A DNA stretch of 64,000 nucleotides from Bin87 sp965115825 (lineage in GTDB: Bacteria > Chloroflexota > Dehalococcoidia > Lucifugimonadales > UBA3495). A program made the translations under genes and the position numbers. The notes below the pieces were generated by a model. That model was given only the letters and a program-made list of their open reading frames with translations, was not told the DNA's origin and ran no database searches. Numbering within the stretch: position 1 is the first letter of the stretch; each line of letters opens with the position of its first letter. Location: contig OZ220464.1 in the NCBI GenBank assembly GCA_965115825.1, positions 1,736,001-1,800,000 of the forward strand. Direction: 5' to 3'. Below, one piece after another: positions 7,972 through 16,007 of the stretch.

Positions 7972-10305
7972 ATGACCACCACGCAGCAAGCCGCCGCCGT
8001 TAATGGTTACCACGTCATCGGCAGCCGGCCCATCCGCCACGACGGAACCGACAAAGTCACCGGACGCGCCCAGTACGGCGCCGATCTGCGGCTGCCGGGG
8101 ACGCTCCACGCCAAGATCCTGCGCAGCCCTCATGCTCACGCGCGCATCAAGAGCATTGATGCCAGCAAAGCCCAAGCCATGCCCGGCGTCCACGCCGTGG
8201 TGACGTCCGCCGACTTTCCCCAGCCGGCCGGCCGGGTGATTGACCTGGGCGAGGGCGCAATGGTCAATCCCAAATTTTTAAGCAACAACTGCCTGGCGGC
8301 GGAGAAAGCCCTGTACAAAGGGCACGCCATCGCCGCCGTGGCTGCCGACAGCCCCCATGAGGCTGAGCTGGCCCTGGCACTGATTGATGTCGATTACGAA
8401 GTGCTCACGCCGGTTACCGATGTTCTGGCAGCCATGCGTGACGACGCCCCGCTGCTTCACGATCGCCTGGCCAACCTCAACGACCCTAGCGTACGTCCCG
8501 GCGGCCTGTTGGCGGAGGGCGACGCCGGCAAGACGGGCAACGTGCCCAACCGATACTTCTACGAAACCGGCAACCTGGAAGCGGGCTTTGTCGCCGCCGA
8601 CATGGTGGTCGAGCGGGAATTCCGTACCAAAGCGGTTCATCAAGGCTATATTGAACCCCACGCGGCCACTGCCCTATGGAACTCAGACGGTTCCCTGCAT
8701 ATCTGGTGCAGCAGCCAGGGACACTTTAACGTGCGTGACCAGACGGCTGCCATCCTGGGCATTCCGGTGTCCAAAGTTCTGGTGACCCAGCTGGAAATCG
8801 GAGGAGGGTTCGGAGGCAAGACTCTGGTGTACCTGGAGCCGGTGGCGGCCGCCCTGTCCCGCAAGACGGGCCGCCCGGTGAAAATTCAAATGTCCCGCGC
8901 CGAGGTGTTCGAGGGCACCGGCCCCACCGCCGGCGGTTACTTGCGCGTCAAGATGGGCGTCACTAACGCCGGCAAAATTACCGCCGCCGACGTGTCCCTG
9001 TATTACGAAGCCGGCGCTTTCCCAGGCTCCCCGGTGAACCCGGGCGCCCAGTGCGCGCTGTCTTGCTACAACATTGAGAACGGCCGGATTGAGGCGGCGG
9101 ACGTGGTGCTGAACCATCCCAAGACGGCAGCCTATCGCGCTCCCGGCTCTCCGGCGGCGGCATTCGCTGTAGAGTCCGTAGTGGACGAGATCTGCGATCG
9201 AATTGGGATGGACAAGCTGGAGTTCCGCACGCTGAACGGCGCCAAGCCCGGCGACCGCCGAGTTACCGGCCCCCAGTTCGGCAGCATCGGCTGGCTGGAG
9301 ACAGTCCAGGCCGGACGCGAGCATGACCACTGGAACGCGCCCATTGACCGCTCGCCTGAAGCCGAAGGCAAAAAAGTCGGCCGTGGCGTCGCCGGCGGAT
9401 TCTGGTTCAACGGCGCCGGCCCGGCCAGCGCCATCGCCAGCGTCCTGGCCGACGGTACGGTTAGTTTGGTGGAAGGCTCGCCCGACATCGGCGGCAGCCG
9501 GGCCGTGGCGGCTATGCACGTAGCCGAGGTTCTGGGCCTCGCCGCCGAGGACGTCTCACCAGCCGTGGGAGACACCAACTCTATCGGCTGGACATCTATG
9601 ACCGGCGGCAGCGGCGTGGCATTCAAAACCGGCTGGGCATCCTACGAAGCGGCACAGGATGTGAAACGCCAAATGATTGAGCGCGCCGCCCGCATCTGGG
9701 ACATCGACCCCGAAAACGTTGAGTACGACGCCGGCGTAATCCAGCACAAGTCGGAGCCGGAGCTGCGGTTCACTTTCCAGCAGCTGGCAGCCCGCCTCAA
9801 CGCCACCGGCGGCCCCATCGTCGGACGGGCTAACGTGTCTCCCACCGGCGTCGGCGGCGCGTACGCCCTCCACATCGTCGACGTAGCGGTGGACGAAGAC
9901 ACCGGCAAGGTCGACATCCTGCGCTACACCGCCATCCAGGACGTCGGCACGGCCATTCATCCCTCTTATGTGGAGGGGCAGATACAGGGCGGCGCCGTGC
10001 AGGGTATCGGCTGGGCCCTGAATGAGGAGTATTACTTCAACAACGACGCCCAGATGCAGAACTCCAGCTTCCTGGACTACCGAATGCCCACGGCGCTCGA
10101 CCTGCCCATGATTGACGCCGTGGTCGTGGAAGTTCCCAACCCTGGCCATCCCTACGGTGTGCGCGGCGTAGGCGAGGTGCCCATCGTGCCGCCCATGGCT
10201 GCCATCGCCAACGCCATCCACGACGCTACCGGCGTCCGCATGACGAACCTACCCATGAACCCCGGGGCTGTTCTGGAAGCCCTCTGGGAGCAGAACGGCA
10301 GTTAG
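7972..10305 (+). CDS. Molybdopterin-binding subunit of xanthine dehydrogenase/aldehyde oxidase family
   Basis: A 777-residue large subunit of a molybdenum hydroxylase. Seen in order: the hammerhead domain from about residue 15, GGGFGGK at 277-283 for the molybdopterin cofactor, AYRAPGSP in the middle, and GVGEVPIVPP near the end with Glu735 as the likely active-site base. The active-site loop lacks the Cys of form I CO dehydrogenase, so CO oxidation is unlikely. The 2Fe-2S and FAD subunits that normally accompany it are absent on both sides. AGAGG precedes the ATG at 7972; a start at 7885 is rejected. The substrate is unknown, probably an aldehyde or N-heterocycle. Confidence 0.88.
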   Translation: MTTTQQAAAVNGYHVIGSRPIRHDGTDKVTGRAQYGADLRLPGTLHAKILRSPHAHARIKSIDASKAQAMPGVHAVVTSADFPQPAGRVIDLGEGAMVNPKFLSNNCLAAEKALYKGHAIAAVAADSPHEAELALALIDVDYEVLTPVTDVLAAMRDDAPLLHDRLANLNDPSVRPGGLLAEGDAGKTGNVPNRYFYETGNLEAGFVAADMVVEREFRTKAVHQGYIEPHAATALWNSDGSLHIWCSSQGHFNVRDQTAAILGIPVSKVLVTQLEIGGGFGGKTLVYLEPVAAALSRKTGRPVKIQMSRAEVFEGTGPTAGGYLRVKMGVTNAGKITAADVSLYYEAGAFPGSPVNPGAQCALSCYNIENGRIEAADVVLNHPKTAAYRAPGSPAAAFAVESVVDEICDRIGMDKLEFRTLNGAKPGDRRVTGPQFGSIGWLETVQAGREHDHWNAPIDRSPEAEGKKVGRGVAGGFWFNGAGPASAIASVLADGTVSLVEGSPDIGGSRAVAAMHVAEVLGLAAEDVSPAVGDTNSIGWTSMTGGSGVAFKTGWASYEAAQDVKRQMIERAARIWDIDPENVEYDAGVIQHKSEPELRFTFQQLAARLNATGGPIVGRANVSPTGVGGAYALHIVDVAVDEDTGKVDILRYTAIQDVGTAIHPSYVEGQIQGGAVQGIGWALNEEYYFNNDAQMQNSSFLDYRMPTALDLPMIDAVVVEVPNPGHPYGVRGVGEVPIVPPMAAIANAIHDATGVRMTNLPMNPGAVLEALWEQNGS

Positions 10306-10323
10306 CAGGCTGTACCCCGGCGC

Positions 10324-10364
10324 AGCGACGCGAGGGCGAATGCTCATTCGCCCCTTGCGTCGCT
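10324..10364. repeat. Long perfect-type hairpin downstream of the molybdopterin subunit gene
   Basis: Bases 10324-10342 pair with 10345-10364 with one bulged base and one G-T pair, leaving a two-base loop. The apex is GGGCGAATG-ct-CATTCGCCC. No T-run follows, so it looks more like a REP-type palindrome or mRNA 3' stabiliser than a classical terminator. The rest of the gap to the cupin gene (10365-10591) shows nothing further that I can support. Confidence 0.6.
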
Positions 10365-10591
10365 CTACCATAAAACCCGGCTTTCTTTACAATGGAGAGC
10401 AGTGAGACCGCCGAACGATTATTCCCCAAAGAACCCAGTCGCCCCTCTAGTTTGACTACAGAGAGATTGTAAATGCACTGCCACCTCCGTTCCGGGCGCC
10501 CTCTCAACCGTCATTCCGCAGAAAGCACGGACTCATATCCGCTGTGCTATCCATCCTGTCCATCGATGTAAAAACAAAAGGAGCGAAGACT

Positions 10592-10990
10592 ATGACTACT
10601 GCGACCGAACCGCAGGCCGGCCTCAAGCCCTACGTCGTCCACACCGTGGGCGATGCTTCCGAGACTACCCAGACGCCCGGAATGGTGCGTCAGCCGGCCG
10701 TTGTGCCAGGCAAGGGCGACACCACCAAAATCTGGATGGGCAAGGTAACCGCTGCGCCCCGCGAAAAGGGCCCGCCCCATACACATCTGGAGGCCGAAAC
10801 CGCCGCCTACGTGCTGAAAGGACACGTTCGCGTCTATTTCGGCGAGAACTTTGAGCAGTGGATCGAAGCCGGCCCCGGCGACTTCATCTTCGTGCCGGCC
10901 AACACGCCGCACATTGAGGAAAACCCCTACGATGAAGAACAGGAGGGCATCCTGTGTCGCGCCCCGGACAACCTGGTGGTTAACCTCTAA
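10592..10990 (+). CDS. Single-domain cupin protein
   Basis: A 132-residue cupin with both metal-binding motifs: PPHTHLEAE with His63, His65 and Glu67/69, then PGDFIFVPANTPH with His107. Such proteins act as small dioxygenases, isomerases or metal-dependent binding proteins. Nothing in the sequence fixes the reaction. AAAGGAG lies eight bases before the ATG at 10592, so the longer in-frame start at 10544 is not used. It stands first in a short plus-strand series with the CDGSH and hydratase genes, all with their own ribosome-binding sites. Confidence 0.8.
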   Translation: MTTATEPQAGLKPYVVHTVGDASETTQTPGMVRQPAVVPGKGDTTKIWMGKVTAAPREKGPPHTHLEAETAAYVLKGHVRVYFGENFEQWIEAGPGDFIFVPANTPHIEENPYDEEQEGILCRAPDNLVVNL

Positions 10991-11119
10991 TAATTGACCG
11001 GACGCCCCGTTTTGGTCAATAATCAGCCTGGCTTGCCGACGACGCCGCTAACCCCGACGGCAGGCAGCCGAGCCAAGTATCCATCCATTCACCAAACAGA
11101 TCTGAGGAGGAACGTCAAA

Positions 11120-11326
11120 ATGGCAGACGTCAAAGTAGAAGTTCGCGGCAACGGCCCGCTGCGGGTCACCGGAGACATTGAAATCGTTGACCAGAGCGGC
11201 AACAACTACGCCATCCCTGAAGGGCAGTGGGTCTCTTTCTGCCGCTGCGGGTCTTCGGACAATAAGCCCTTCTGCGACGGCACCCACCGCGACTGCGGCT
11301 TCGAAGCCCCCAGCGAAGCGCGTTAG
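11120..11326 (+). CDS. CDGSH-type 2Fe-2S protein
   Basis: A 68-residue protein with the complete CDGSH (mitoNEET-like) ligand set: Cys41, Cys43, Cys52 and His56 in CRCGSSDNKPFCDGTH. This binds a 2Fe-2S cluster by three cysteines and one histidine. The N-terminal half contains two short strands (VEVRGNGPLRVTG, IEIVDQSG) typical of the stand-alone bacterial version. The role is electron transfer or cluster donation, perhaps to neighbouring oxidoreductases. GAGGAGG is nine bases before the ATG; the longer in-frame start at 10994 lacks one. Confidence 0.88.
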   Translation: MADVKVEVRGNGPLRVTGDIEIVDQSGNNYAIPEGQWVSFCRCGSSDNKPFCDGTHRDCGFEAPSEAR

Positions 11327-11358
11327 CCGCAGCCCGTTAATTCCCTAGTAACCCGCGA

Positions 11359-11386
11359 TAGGGGCAGGTTTGGGAACCTGCCCCTA
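11359..11386. repeat. Palindromic GGGGCAGG hairpin
   Basis: A perfect 12-bp stem (TAGGGGCAGGTT / AACCTGCCCCTA) with a four-base loop lies between the CDGSH and hydratase genes. It shares the GGGGCRGG core with the hairpins at 21951-21985 and 63725-63762, so it belongs to a dispersed palindrome family. It may end the CDGSH transcript, but no T-run follows on the plus strand. Confidence 0.6.
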
Positions 11387-11405
11387 CTGACAAAGGAGCT
11401 GCGAG

Positions 11406-12206
11406 ATGGCAACCACCACGCCGGCCCGCCAGGCCGCCGAGCTGATTTTTGAAAAATACCGGACGGTGCAGCCCTTTGACCGGCTCCCCGACAGCCTGTT
11501 TCCGAAAACCCTTGATGACGCTTACGCCATCCAGAAAGAACTCCACTGCCTGCTGTCCGGCTTGTGGGGTCCCCTCGCCGGCTACAAACTGGCTTACACC
11601 ACGCCGGTGATGCAGCAAAGAGCCGGTCTCACCCATCCCGTGCTGGGCGGCGTCTTTGCCAATACCATCCTACGCTCGCCCGTCGTGCTCAACTTCACCG
11701 AGTACGTGAACCTCGGCATCGAGCTGGAAGTAGGGGTGACTCTGGGCAAAGACCTGCCGGCGTCGGGCGCGCCTTACACCAGGGAAACCGTCGCCGACGC
11801 CATAGCCGAAGTCGCCACCGCCTTTGAGATTGTCGACATCCGCACTCCCGACGACTTGACCACCGAAGAGCGCACCCTGATGAGCGTGGCCGTGAACATC
11901 CTCAACTCCGGCGTAGTCCTCGGCGACCCGGTTGCCGACTGGCAAAGCCTTGACCTCGTAGGCTGCCGCGGCGTAATGAAAATCAACCACGAGCCGGTGG
12001 GCGAGGGCTATGGCCGCGACGTGATGGGTCATCCTTTCGAGCCACTGGTCTGGCTGGCTAACGAGCTATCCGCCCGCCGCCATCCGCTAAAGGCCGGGGA
12101 CACCGTTATCACCGGCAGCCTGATACCGCCCACACCTCTGAGCTTTGCCTCCGAGGGTCGCGTCTCTATTGAGGGACTGGGCGAGGCCGTCGTAGTGTGC
12201 GCTTAG
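11406..12206 (+). CDS. 2-keto-4-pentenoate hydratase-like protein (MhpD family)
   Basis: A 266-residue protein of the fumarylacetoacetase/2-oxopent-4-enoate hydratase superfamily, which hydrates 2-hydroxydienoates late in aromatic meta-cleavage or decarboxylates oxalocrotonate. The metal ligands expected of the family are visible: Glu106 and Glu108 in GIELEVGV and Glu141 in AFEIVD. Length and the C-terminal PGDTV-like loop (KAGDTVITGSL) fit MhpD. AAGGAG precedes the ATG. Its stop codon overlaps the convergent rsmI stop within TTAG. Together with the cupin and TPP genes it suggests a catabolic series. Confidence 0.85.
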   Translation: MATTTPARQAAELIFEKYRTVQPFDRLPDSLFPKTLDDAYAIQKELHCLLSGLWGPLAGYKLAYTTPVMQQRAGLTHPVLGGVFANTILRSPVVLNFTEYVNLGIELEVGVTLGKDLPASGAPYTRETVADAIAEVATAFEIVDIRTPDDLTTEERTLMSVAVNILNSGVVLGDPVADWQSLDLVGCRGVMKINHEPVGEGYGRDVMGHPFEPLVWLANELSARRHPLKAGDTVITGSLIPPTPLSFASEGRVSIEGLGEAVVVCA

Positions 12207-13039
12207 CCGCCGGTCTCCACCCACAGCGCATAGACGGTGCGGCGCGAAAGCCCGGTGCCCGCTGCTACTTCCGCCACCGCGTCGCGCCCGCGCATCCCGT
12301 CGGCCCGACGTTGCGCCAGAGCTTCCCGCGCCGCAGCGACCGTGATGGCCGGTTCCCCATCTATCGCCGCGCCTTGCGACGCTGCTGGCCCGATTATGAT
12401 GGTGAACTCGCCTCGCGGTTCGGTAAAGTACTCCAGCGCTGCGGAAGCCGTACCCCGCCGGACCTCCTCGTGCCGCTTGGTCAGTTCCCTGCATACCGCC
12501 AGCGGTGGGTCGTTGAGAGCGTCGGCAACGTCGGCCAGCGTAGTCCGCAGGCGATGGGGCGCCTCAAACAGCGCCAGAGTCTCTCCCGAGCTCGCCGCAT
12601 CCGCCAGCGCCGCCATCCGCTCCGCCCGACGCCGGGGCAGGAACCCCAGAAATGTGAAGCGGTCAGCGGGAAATCCGGCTACGGACAGGGCCGCTGTAAT
12701 CGCCGAAACGCCCGGTACGCTGGCTACTGAGCGCCCTGCCCCGGCAATGGCGGACACCAGGCCCGCGCCGGGGTCGCTGACGGCGGGAGAGCCGGCGTCG
12801 GTTGCCAGGGCCACGTCGCCGACAGCCAGAGCGTCCAGCAAGGTTGGCAGACGTCGCCGCCAGTTGTGTTCGTTGCAACTGACCAGCCGGGGGTTGGCAT
12901 TTAAATGAGCGAGCAGCCGCCGCGTAACCCGAGTATCCTCGGCGGCTACCAGAGGAACCGATGTCAGGATGCGCGCCGCGCGGAGGGTAATGTCTTCCAG
13001 GTTGCCGATAGGCGTCCCGATTACGTAGAAAATGCCCAT
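12203..13039 (-). CDS. rsmI: 16S rRNA (cytidine1402-2'-O)-methyltransferase
   Basis: A 278-residue tetrapyrrole-methylase-fold protein that uses S-adenosylmethionine to methylate the 2'-O of C1402 in the ribosomal decoding centre. The signature blocks are all present: N-terminal YVIGTPIGNLEDIT, VAAEDTR, then ATDAGSPAVSDPG, VPGVSA and FLGFLPR, followed by EAPHRL and LTKRHEE. The tail ends in an RTVYALWVE helix-turn-helix typical of RsmI. It converges with the hydratase gene and diverges from the TPP enzyme gene across an 80-bp gap that must hold both promoters. Confidence 0.95.
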   Translation of the reverse strand: MGIFYVIGTPIGNLEDITLRAARILTSVPLVAAEDTRVTRRLLAHLNANPRLVSCNEHNWRRRLPTLLDALAVGDVALATDAGSPAVSDPGAGLVSAIAGAGRSVASVPGVSAITAALSVAGFPADRFTFLGFLPRRRAERMAALADAASSGETLALFEAPHRLRTTLADVADALNDPPLAVCRELTKRHEEVRRGTASAALEYFTEPRGEFTIIIGPAASQGAAIDGEPAITVAAAREALAQRRADGMRGRDAVAEVAAGTGLSRRTVYALWVETGG

Positions 13040-13119
13040 GTGGTCAGTATAACCGCTGTGATAAGATTACCCCGCCCGTTCCCAAGCGGGTTATAAACGC
13101 CATACTAGGAGTCGTACCT

Positions 13120-14787
13120 ATGCCGGAGCTGAACGGGGGACATCTCTTCATCCGCTGCCTGAAGCAGGAAGGAGTGCAAAAGGTCTTTACCATCGTGGGC
13201 GATACCATCCTCCCGCTGGTGGACGCCGCCGCCGATGAAGGCATCGAGTTCATCGACACCCGCCACGAAGGCGCGGCAATGCACATGGCAGACGGTTACG
13301 CTCGCATCACCGGAGAACCGGCGGTAGCCATGTTCACCGGCGGCCCCGGCTTCGCCAACGCTATCTCCGGCCTGCCTGCCATCTACACCTCGGAAAGCCC
13401 GGTGATTTTTGTGGCCGGCTGCGCCGAACTCCCCGAAAAAGGGCAAGCCACCTTTCAGGAGATTGACCAGGTGGCAATGGCCGCCCCGGTTTCCAAAGGG
13501 TCGTGGCTGATCCACGACAAAAACCGCATACCTGAGTTTGTCGCTACCGCCTTTCGCACCGCGATGAGCGGGCGCCCCGGCCCGGTTCATCTGACCCTGC
13601 CCATCGACTTGCAGGAAGCCCCCGTCAGCGAGGAAGACCTGCCTCCTTATCTGCCGCAAGAATACCGCAACATGGGCCGACCCCAGGGCGACCCGGCGCT
13701 GATTGCACAGGCCGCTTCCCTGTTAGCCGACGCCCAGCGCCCGGTCATTATCGTTGGCAACCCGGCGCGCTACTCTGTGGCGCCGGCGCAGCTGGAAGCC
13801 TTAGCGGAAGCTACCGGCGCTCCCATCTTCACCGTAGAACAGGCGCGAGGGTTGATTGATGACCTGCATCCGCTCTGCTTCGGCTACGCCGACGGCGCGC
13901 TGAACCGCACAGCGCGCAAGTTCCGGGAAGCCGATGTCGTCTTGTTGCTGGGCAAGCGGCTGGACCATCGCTACCGCTACGGAGGCATCTTCAACGCCGA
14001 TGCCCGGCTGATTCAAGCGGACCCGTCGCCGGCGGAAATCGGACGCAACCGAGGCGTCGCTGTGGGCCTCCTCGGGGACCTCGGCGCGATTGTTGACCAA
14101 CTGGCCGCCGCCGCCAAACCCAACAGCAGTGTCGGGCCATGGCTTGACGAACTCAGGCGGGAACGTACGGCTTGGCTGGACGCCCTCCGCAGCAACGTCA
14201 CCGGCGAAGCCCCGATGCACCCGCTGGACGTGTACACGCAGCTGGAGCATCTCATTGATGAAGACACCTTCATCGTTCTGGACGGAGGCGACTATGTGCA
14301 GTGGGGCCGCTGCTACCTGCCGGCCCGCTCGCCGGGCCGCTTCATCCGCTTGGGCCCGTTGAGCCACCTGGGCGGCGCAATTCCCTACGCCATGGCGGCC
14401 AAGCTGGCCTGCCCGGACAGCAAGGTACTGGCTTTTATGGGCGACGGCTCTTTCGGCTTTTACTCTATGGAGTACGACACCTGCATCCGCCACAACTTAC
14501 CCATCACCGGCATAATGGGCAACGATGGCAACTGGGGCATTGACCGCACCTTCCAGCTGGCCTACTTCGGCCGGGACGTCGGCACTGCCTTGCGCCCAGG
14601 GGTCCGTTACGACCAAGTGGTGGCCGGCATCGGCGGCTACGCGGAGCTGGTGGAGCAACCCAACGAGGTAGCCCCGGCGGTGGAGCGCGCCATCAACTCG
14701 GGGCGGCCGTCCCTGGTGAACATCGCGGTCAAATCCGGCGCCAGCCCTCTGGCCGATGCCATGATTGCCCGGCGGATGGGTAGTTAG
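13120..14787 (+). CDS. Thiamine pyrophosphate-dependent enzyme (acetolactate synthase-like)
   Basis: A 555-residue enzyme with the three domains of the pyruvate oxidase/acetolactate synthase group. The catalytic Glu50 lies in DTRHEGAAMHMADGYARI. The TPP motif runs from GDGSFGFYSMEYDT (about residue 441) to GNDGNWG. It might act as a 2-oxo acid decarboxylase, sulfoacetaldehyde acetyltransferase or acyl-CoA lyase; no small regulatory subunit (IlvN) lies nearby, so branched-chain biosynthesis is less likely. AGGAG stands eight bases before the ATG. Its last 50 bp are copied again beyond the next gene, and that second copy is followed by a strong terminator that this copy lacks. Confidence 0.85.
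   Translation: MPELNGGHLFIRCLKQEGVQKVFTIVGDTILPLVDAAADEGIEFIDTRHEGAAMHMADGYARITGEPAVAMFTGGPGFANAISGLPAIYTSESPVIFVAGCAELPEKGQATFQEIDQVAMAAPVSKGSWLIHDKNRIPEFVATAFRTAMSGRPGPVHLTLPIDLQEAPVSEEDLPPYLPQEYRNMGRPQGDPALIAQAASLLADAQRPVIIVGNPARYSVAPAQLEALAEATGAPIFTVEQARGLIDDLHPLCFGYADGALNRTARKFREADVVLLLGKRLDHRYRYGGIFNADARLIQADPSPAEIGRNRGVAVGLLGDLGAIVDQLAAAAKPNSSVGPWLDELRRERTAWLDALRSNVTGEAPMHPLDVYTQLEHLIDEDTFIVLDGGDYVQWGRCYLPARSPGRFIRLGPLSHLGGAIPYAMAAKLACPDSKVLAFMGDGSFGFYSMEYDTCIRHNLPITGIMGNDGNWGIDRTFQLAYFGRDVGTALRPGVRYDQVVAGIGGYAELVEQPNEVAPAVERAINSGRPSLVNIAVKSGASPLADAMIARRMGS
14738..14787 (+). repeat. Direct repeat, copy A (3' end of the TPP enzyme gene)
   Basis: About 50 bases encoding the C-terminal ASPLADAMIARRMGS of the TPP enzyme recur at 15771-15821 with four substitutions and one inserted base. 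The pair brackets the Nmad3-like gene, leaving it on a segment of about one kilobase bounded by direct repeats. Confidence 0.85.
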
Positions 14788-14862
14788 GCATGGCGTGTCG
14801 GATTGGCGACATAGCATCATGAATTCGGTAAGGGCATAGAGCAGAAGATAGGAGGTATTGCC

Positions 14863-15765
14863 ATGCAGCCGAAGCGACTCATCCTCAGCCGCAAGGGGTT
14901 CGACAGCACATCGGGCGGTTGCCCCAGCCCCATTTTCCCCGACGGCTCTATCTTCTCGCTGCCGATCCCATCGCGCGATAACGTTACGTTCGGAGGGCTG
15001 CAGCACGGCGATATTGACGTCGGCTCGTTGGTTGAGGAGCTGACCGGTGGGCGCTACTGGCGGTACAGCACAGCCCATTTGGACCCCGACCTGAACTTTG
15101 AGGCGTACCGGCAACGTCGTTCTCGTCCATTCTGGGAAGACTGGCGGGGGATGCTCGGCCAGTCTGGTGCCGCCGAAAGTCACCTCACCAATCAAGATGT
15201 GGGCAGCGGGGATGTCTTCCTCTTTTTTGGTCTGTACCGTCGCGTGGAACAAACTGCCTCCGGTTGGCGGTTTGTTCCCTCGGCCCCTGAACAGCACGTG
15301 CTCTGGGGCTGGCTGCAGATTGAGAAGAAGTACCGCACCGTTGATCTCGGAGCCGGAGATTTGCCCGACGAGCTGGCGTGGGCAAAGTACCATCCGCACC
15401 TTTATTACTTGCACGGCCCCGACAACAACACCGTGTACATGGCGACGAAAGAACTGGGCTTGGGTAGCGCCGGGCCGCAGACCCAGCCGGCCGGCTGGGG
15501 CGTGTTTCCCAAACTTGATGCGCGGCTGGTGCTCACCGACCCCAATGGCGACGGCGTATCAGACTGGCGTCTGCCGCGGTGGTTCTACCCGGATGCCGGC
15601 AAGGCACCCTTGACGTATCATATCCAGAGTGAAAGGTGGCAACATGACCGCAGCCACGCCTACATCCGCAGCGTCGGTCGCGGCCAGGAGTTCGTTTTGG
15701 ACCTGGCGGACTACCCGGAGGCGATGGACTGGCTGTCAGGATTAATCGCCGACCTGGGTGAATAG
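14863..15765 (+). CDS. Nmad3-like (nucleotide modification associated domain 3) protein
   Basis: A 300-residue protein that I recognise as resembling the Nmad3 family, from its opening LILSRKGFDSTSGGCPSPI, then FPDGSIFSLPIP, and the later FLFFGLYRRVE and HVLWGWLQIEKKY strands. The family was defined by genomic association with DNA base-modification genes in phages and bacteria; its biochemical role is not established. AGGAGG lies seven bases before the ATG. The gene sits alone between imperfect direct repeats of the upstream gene's 3' end, with no integrase or modification enzyme beside it, which suggests acquisition as a cargo gene. Family assignment is from memory of the motif pattern. Confidence 0.65.
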   Translation: MQPKRLILSRKGFDSTSGGCPSPIFPDGSIFSLPIPSRDNVTFGGLQHGDIDVGSLVEELTGGRYWRYSTAHLDPDLNFEAYRQRRSRPFWEDWRGMLGQSGAAESHLTNQDVGSGDVFLFFGLYRRVEQTASGWRFVPSAPEQHVLWGWLQIEKKYRTVDLGAGDLPDELAWAKYHPHLYYLHGPDNNTVYMATKELGLGSAGPQTQPAGWGVFPKLDARLVLTDPNGDGVSDWRLPRWFYPDAGKAPLTYHIQSERWQHDRSHAYIRSVGRGQEFVLDLADYPEAMDWLSGLIADLGE

Positions 15766-15770
15766 CACGG

Positions 15771-15821
15771 GCGCGAGCCCTCTGGCCGACGCCATGATTG
15801 CCCGGCGGACGGGCAAGTTAG
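15771..15821 (+). repeat. Direct repeat, copy B, beyond the Nmad3-like gene
   Basis: A second copy of the TPP enzyme gene's 3' end, still readable as ASPLADAMIARRTGKLA. It runs directly into an 11-bp terminator hairpin. This arrangement suggests that copy B and its terminator are the original gene end, and that the segment carrying copy A's tail and the Nmad3-like gene was placed between gene and terminator. Confidence 0.85.
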
Positions 15822-15840
15822 CCTCCCGTCCGCCGTATTT
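15803..15840 (+). terminator. Rho-independent terminator after direct repeat B
   Basis: CGGCGGACGGG (15803-15813) pairs perfectly with CCCGTCCGCCG (15825-15835) across an 11-base loop and is followed by TATTT. Its left arm is part of repeat B, that is, of the duplicated coding end. Confidence 0.75.
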
Positions 15841-15926
15841 ACTCGCTAGCCGACGCACTGACGGCAACGAAATGCGGCGAAAAACGTAATTTGCCGGAAA
15901 TTCTGCCGAGAAGTTGCATCCAAGTG

Positions 15927-15954
15927 TTGACAAAGGTTCCGCATAGGGTATAAA
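15927..15954 (+). promoter_or_regulatory. Sigma70-type promoter of the first reductive-dehalogenase-like gene
   Basis: TTGACA at 15927-15932 and TATAAA at 15949-15954 are separated by 16 bases, 53 bp before the ATG of the downstream gene. This near-consensus promoter suggests strong expression. Confidence 0.75.
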
Positions 15955-16007
15955 TTGCGCCAAATACCGCTATTTGGCGGCAGAGCCAACCACTTGAGGA
16001 GGCTGAT

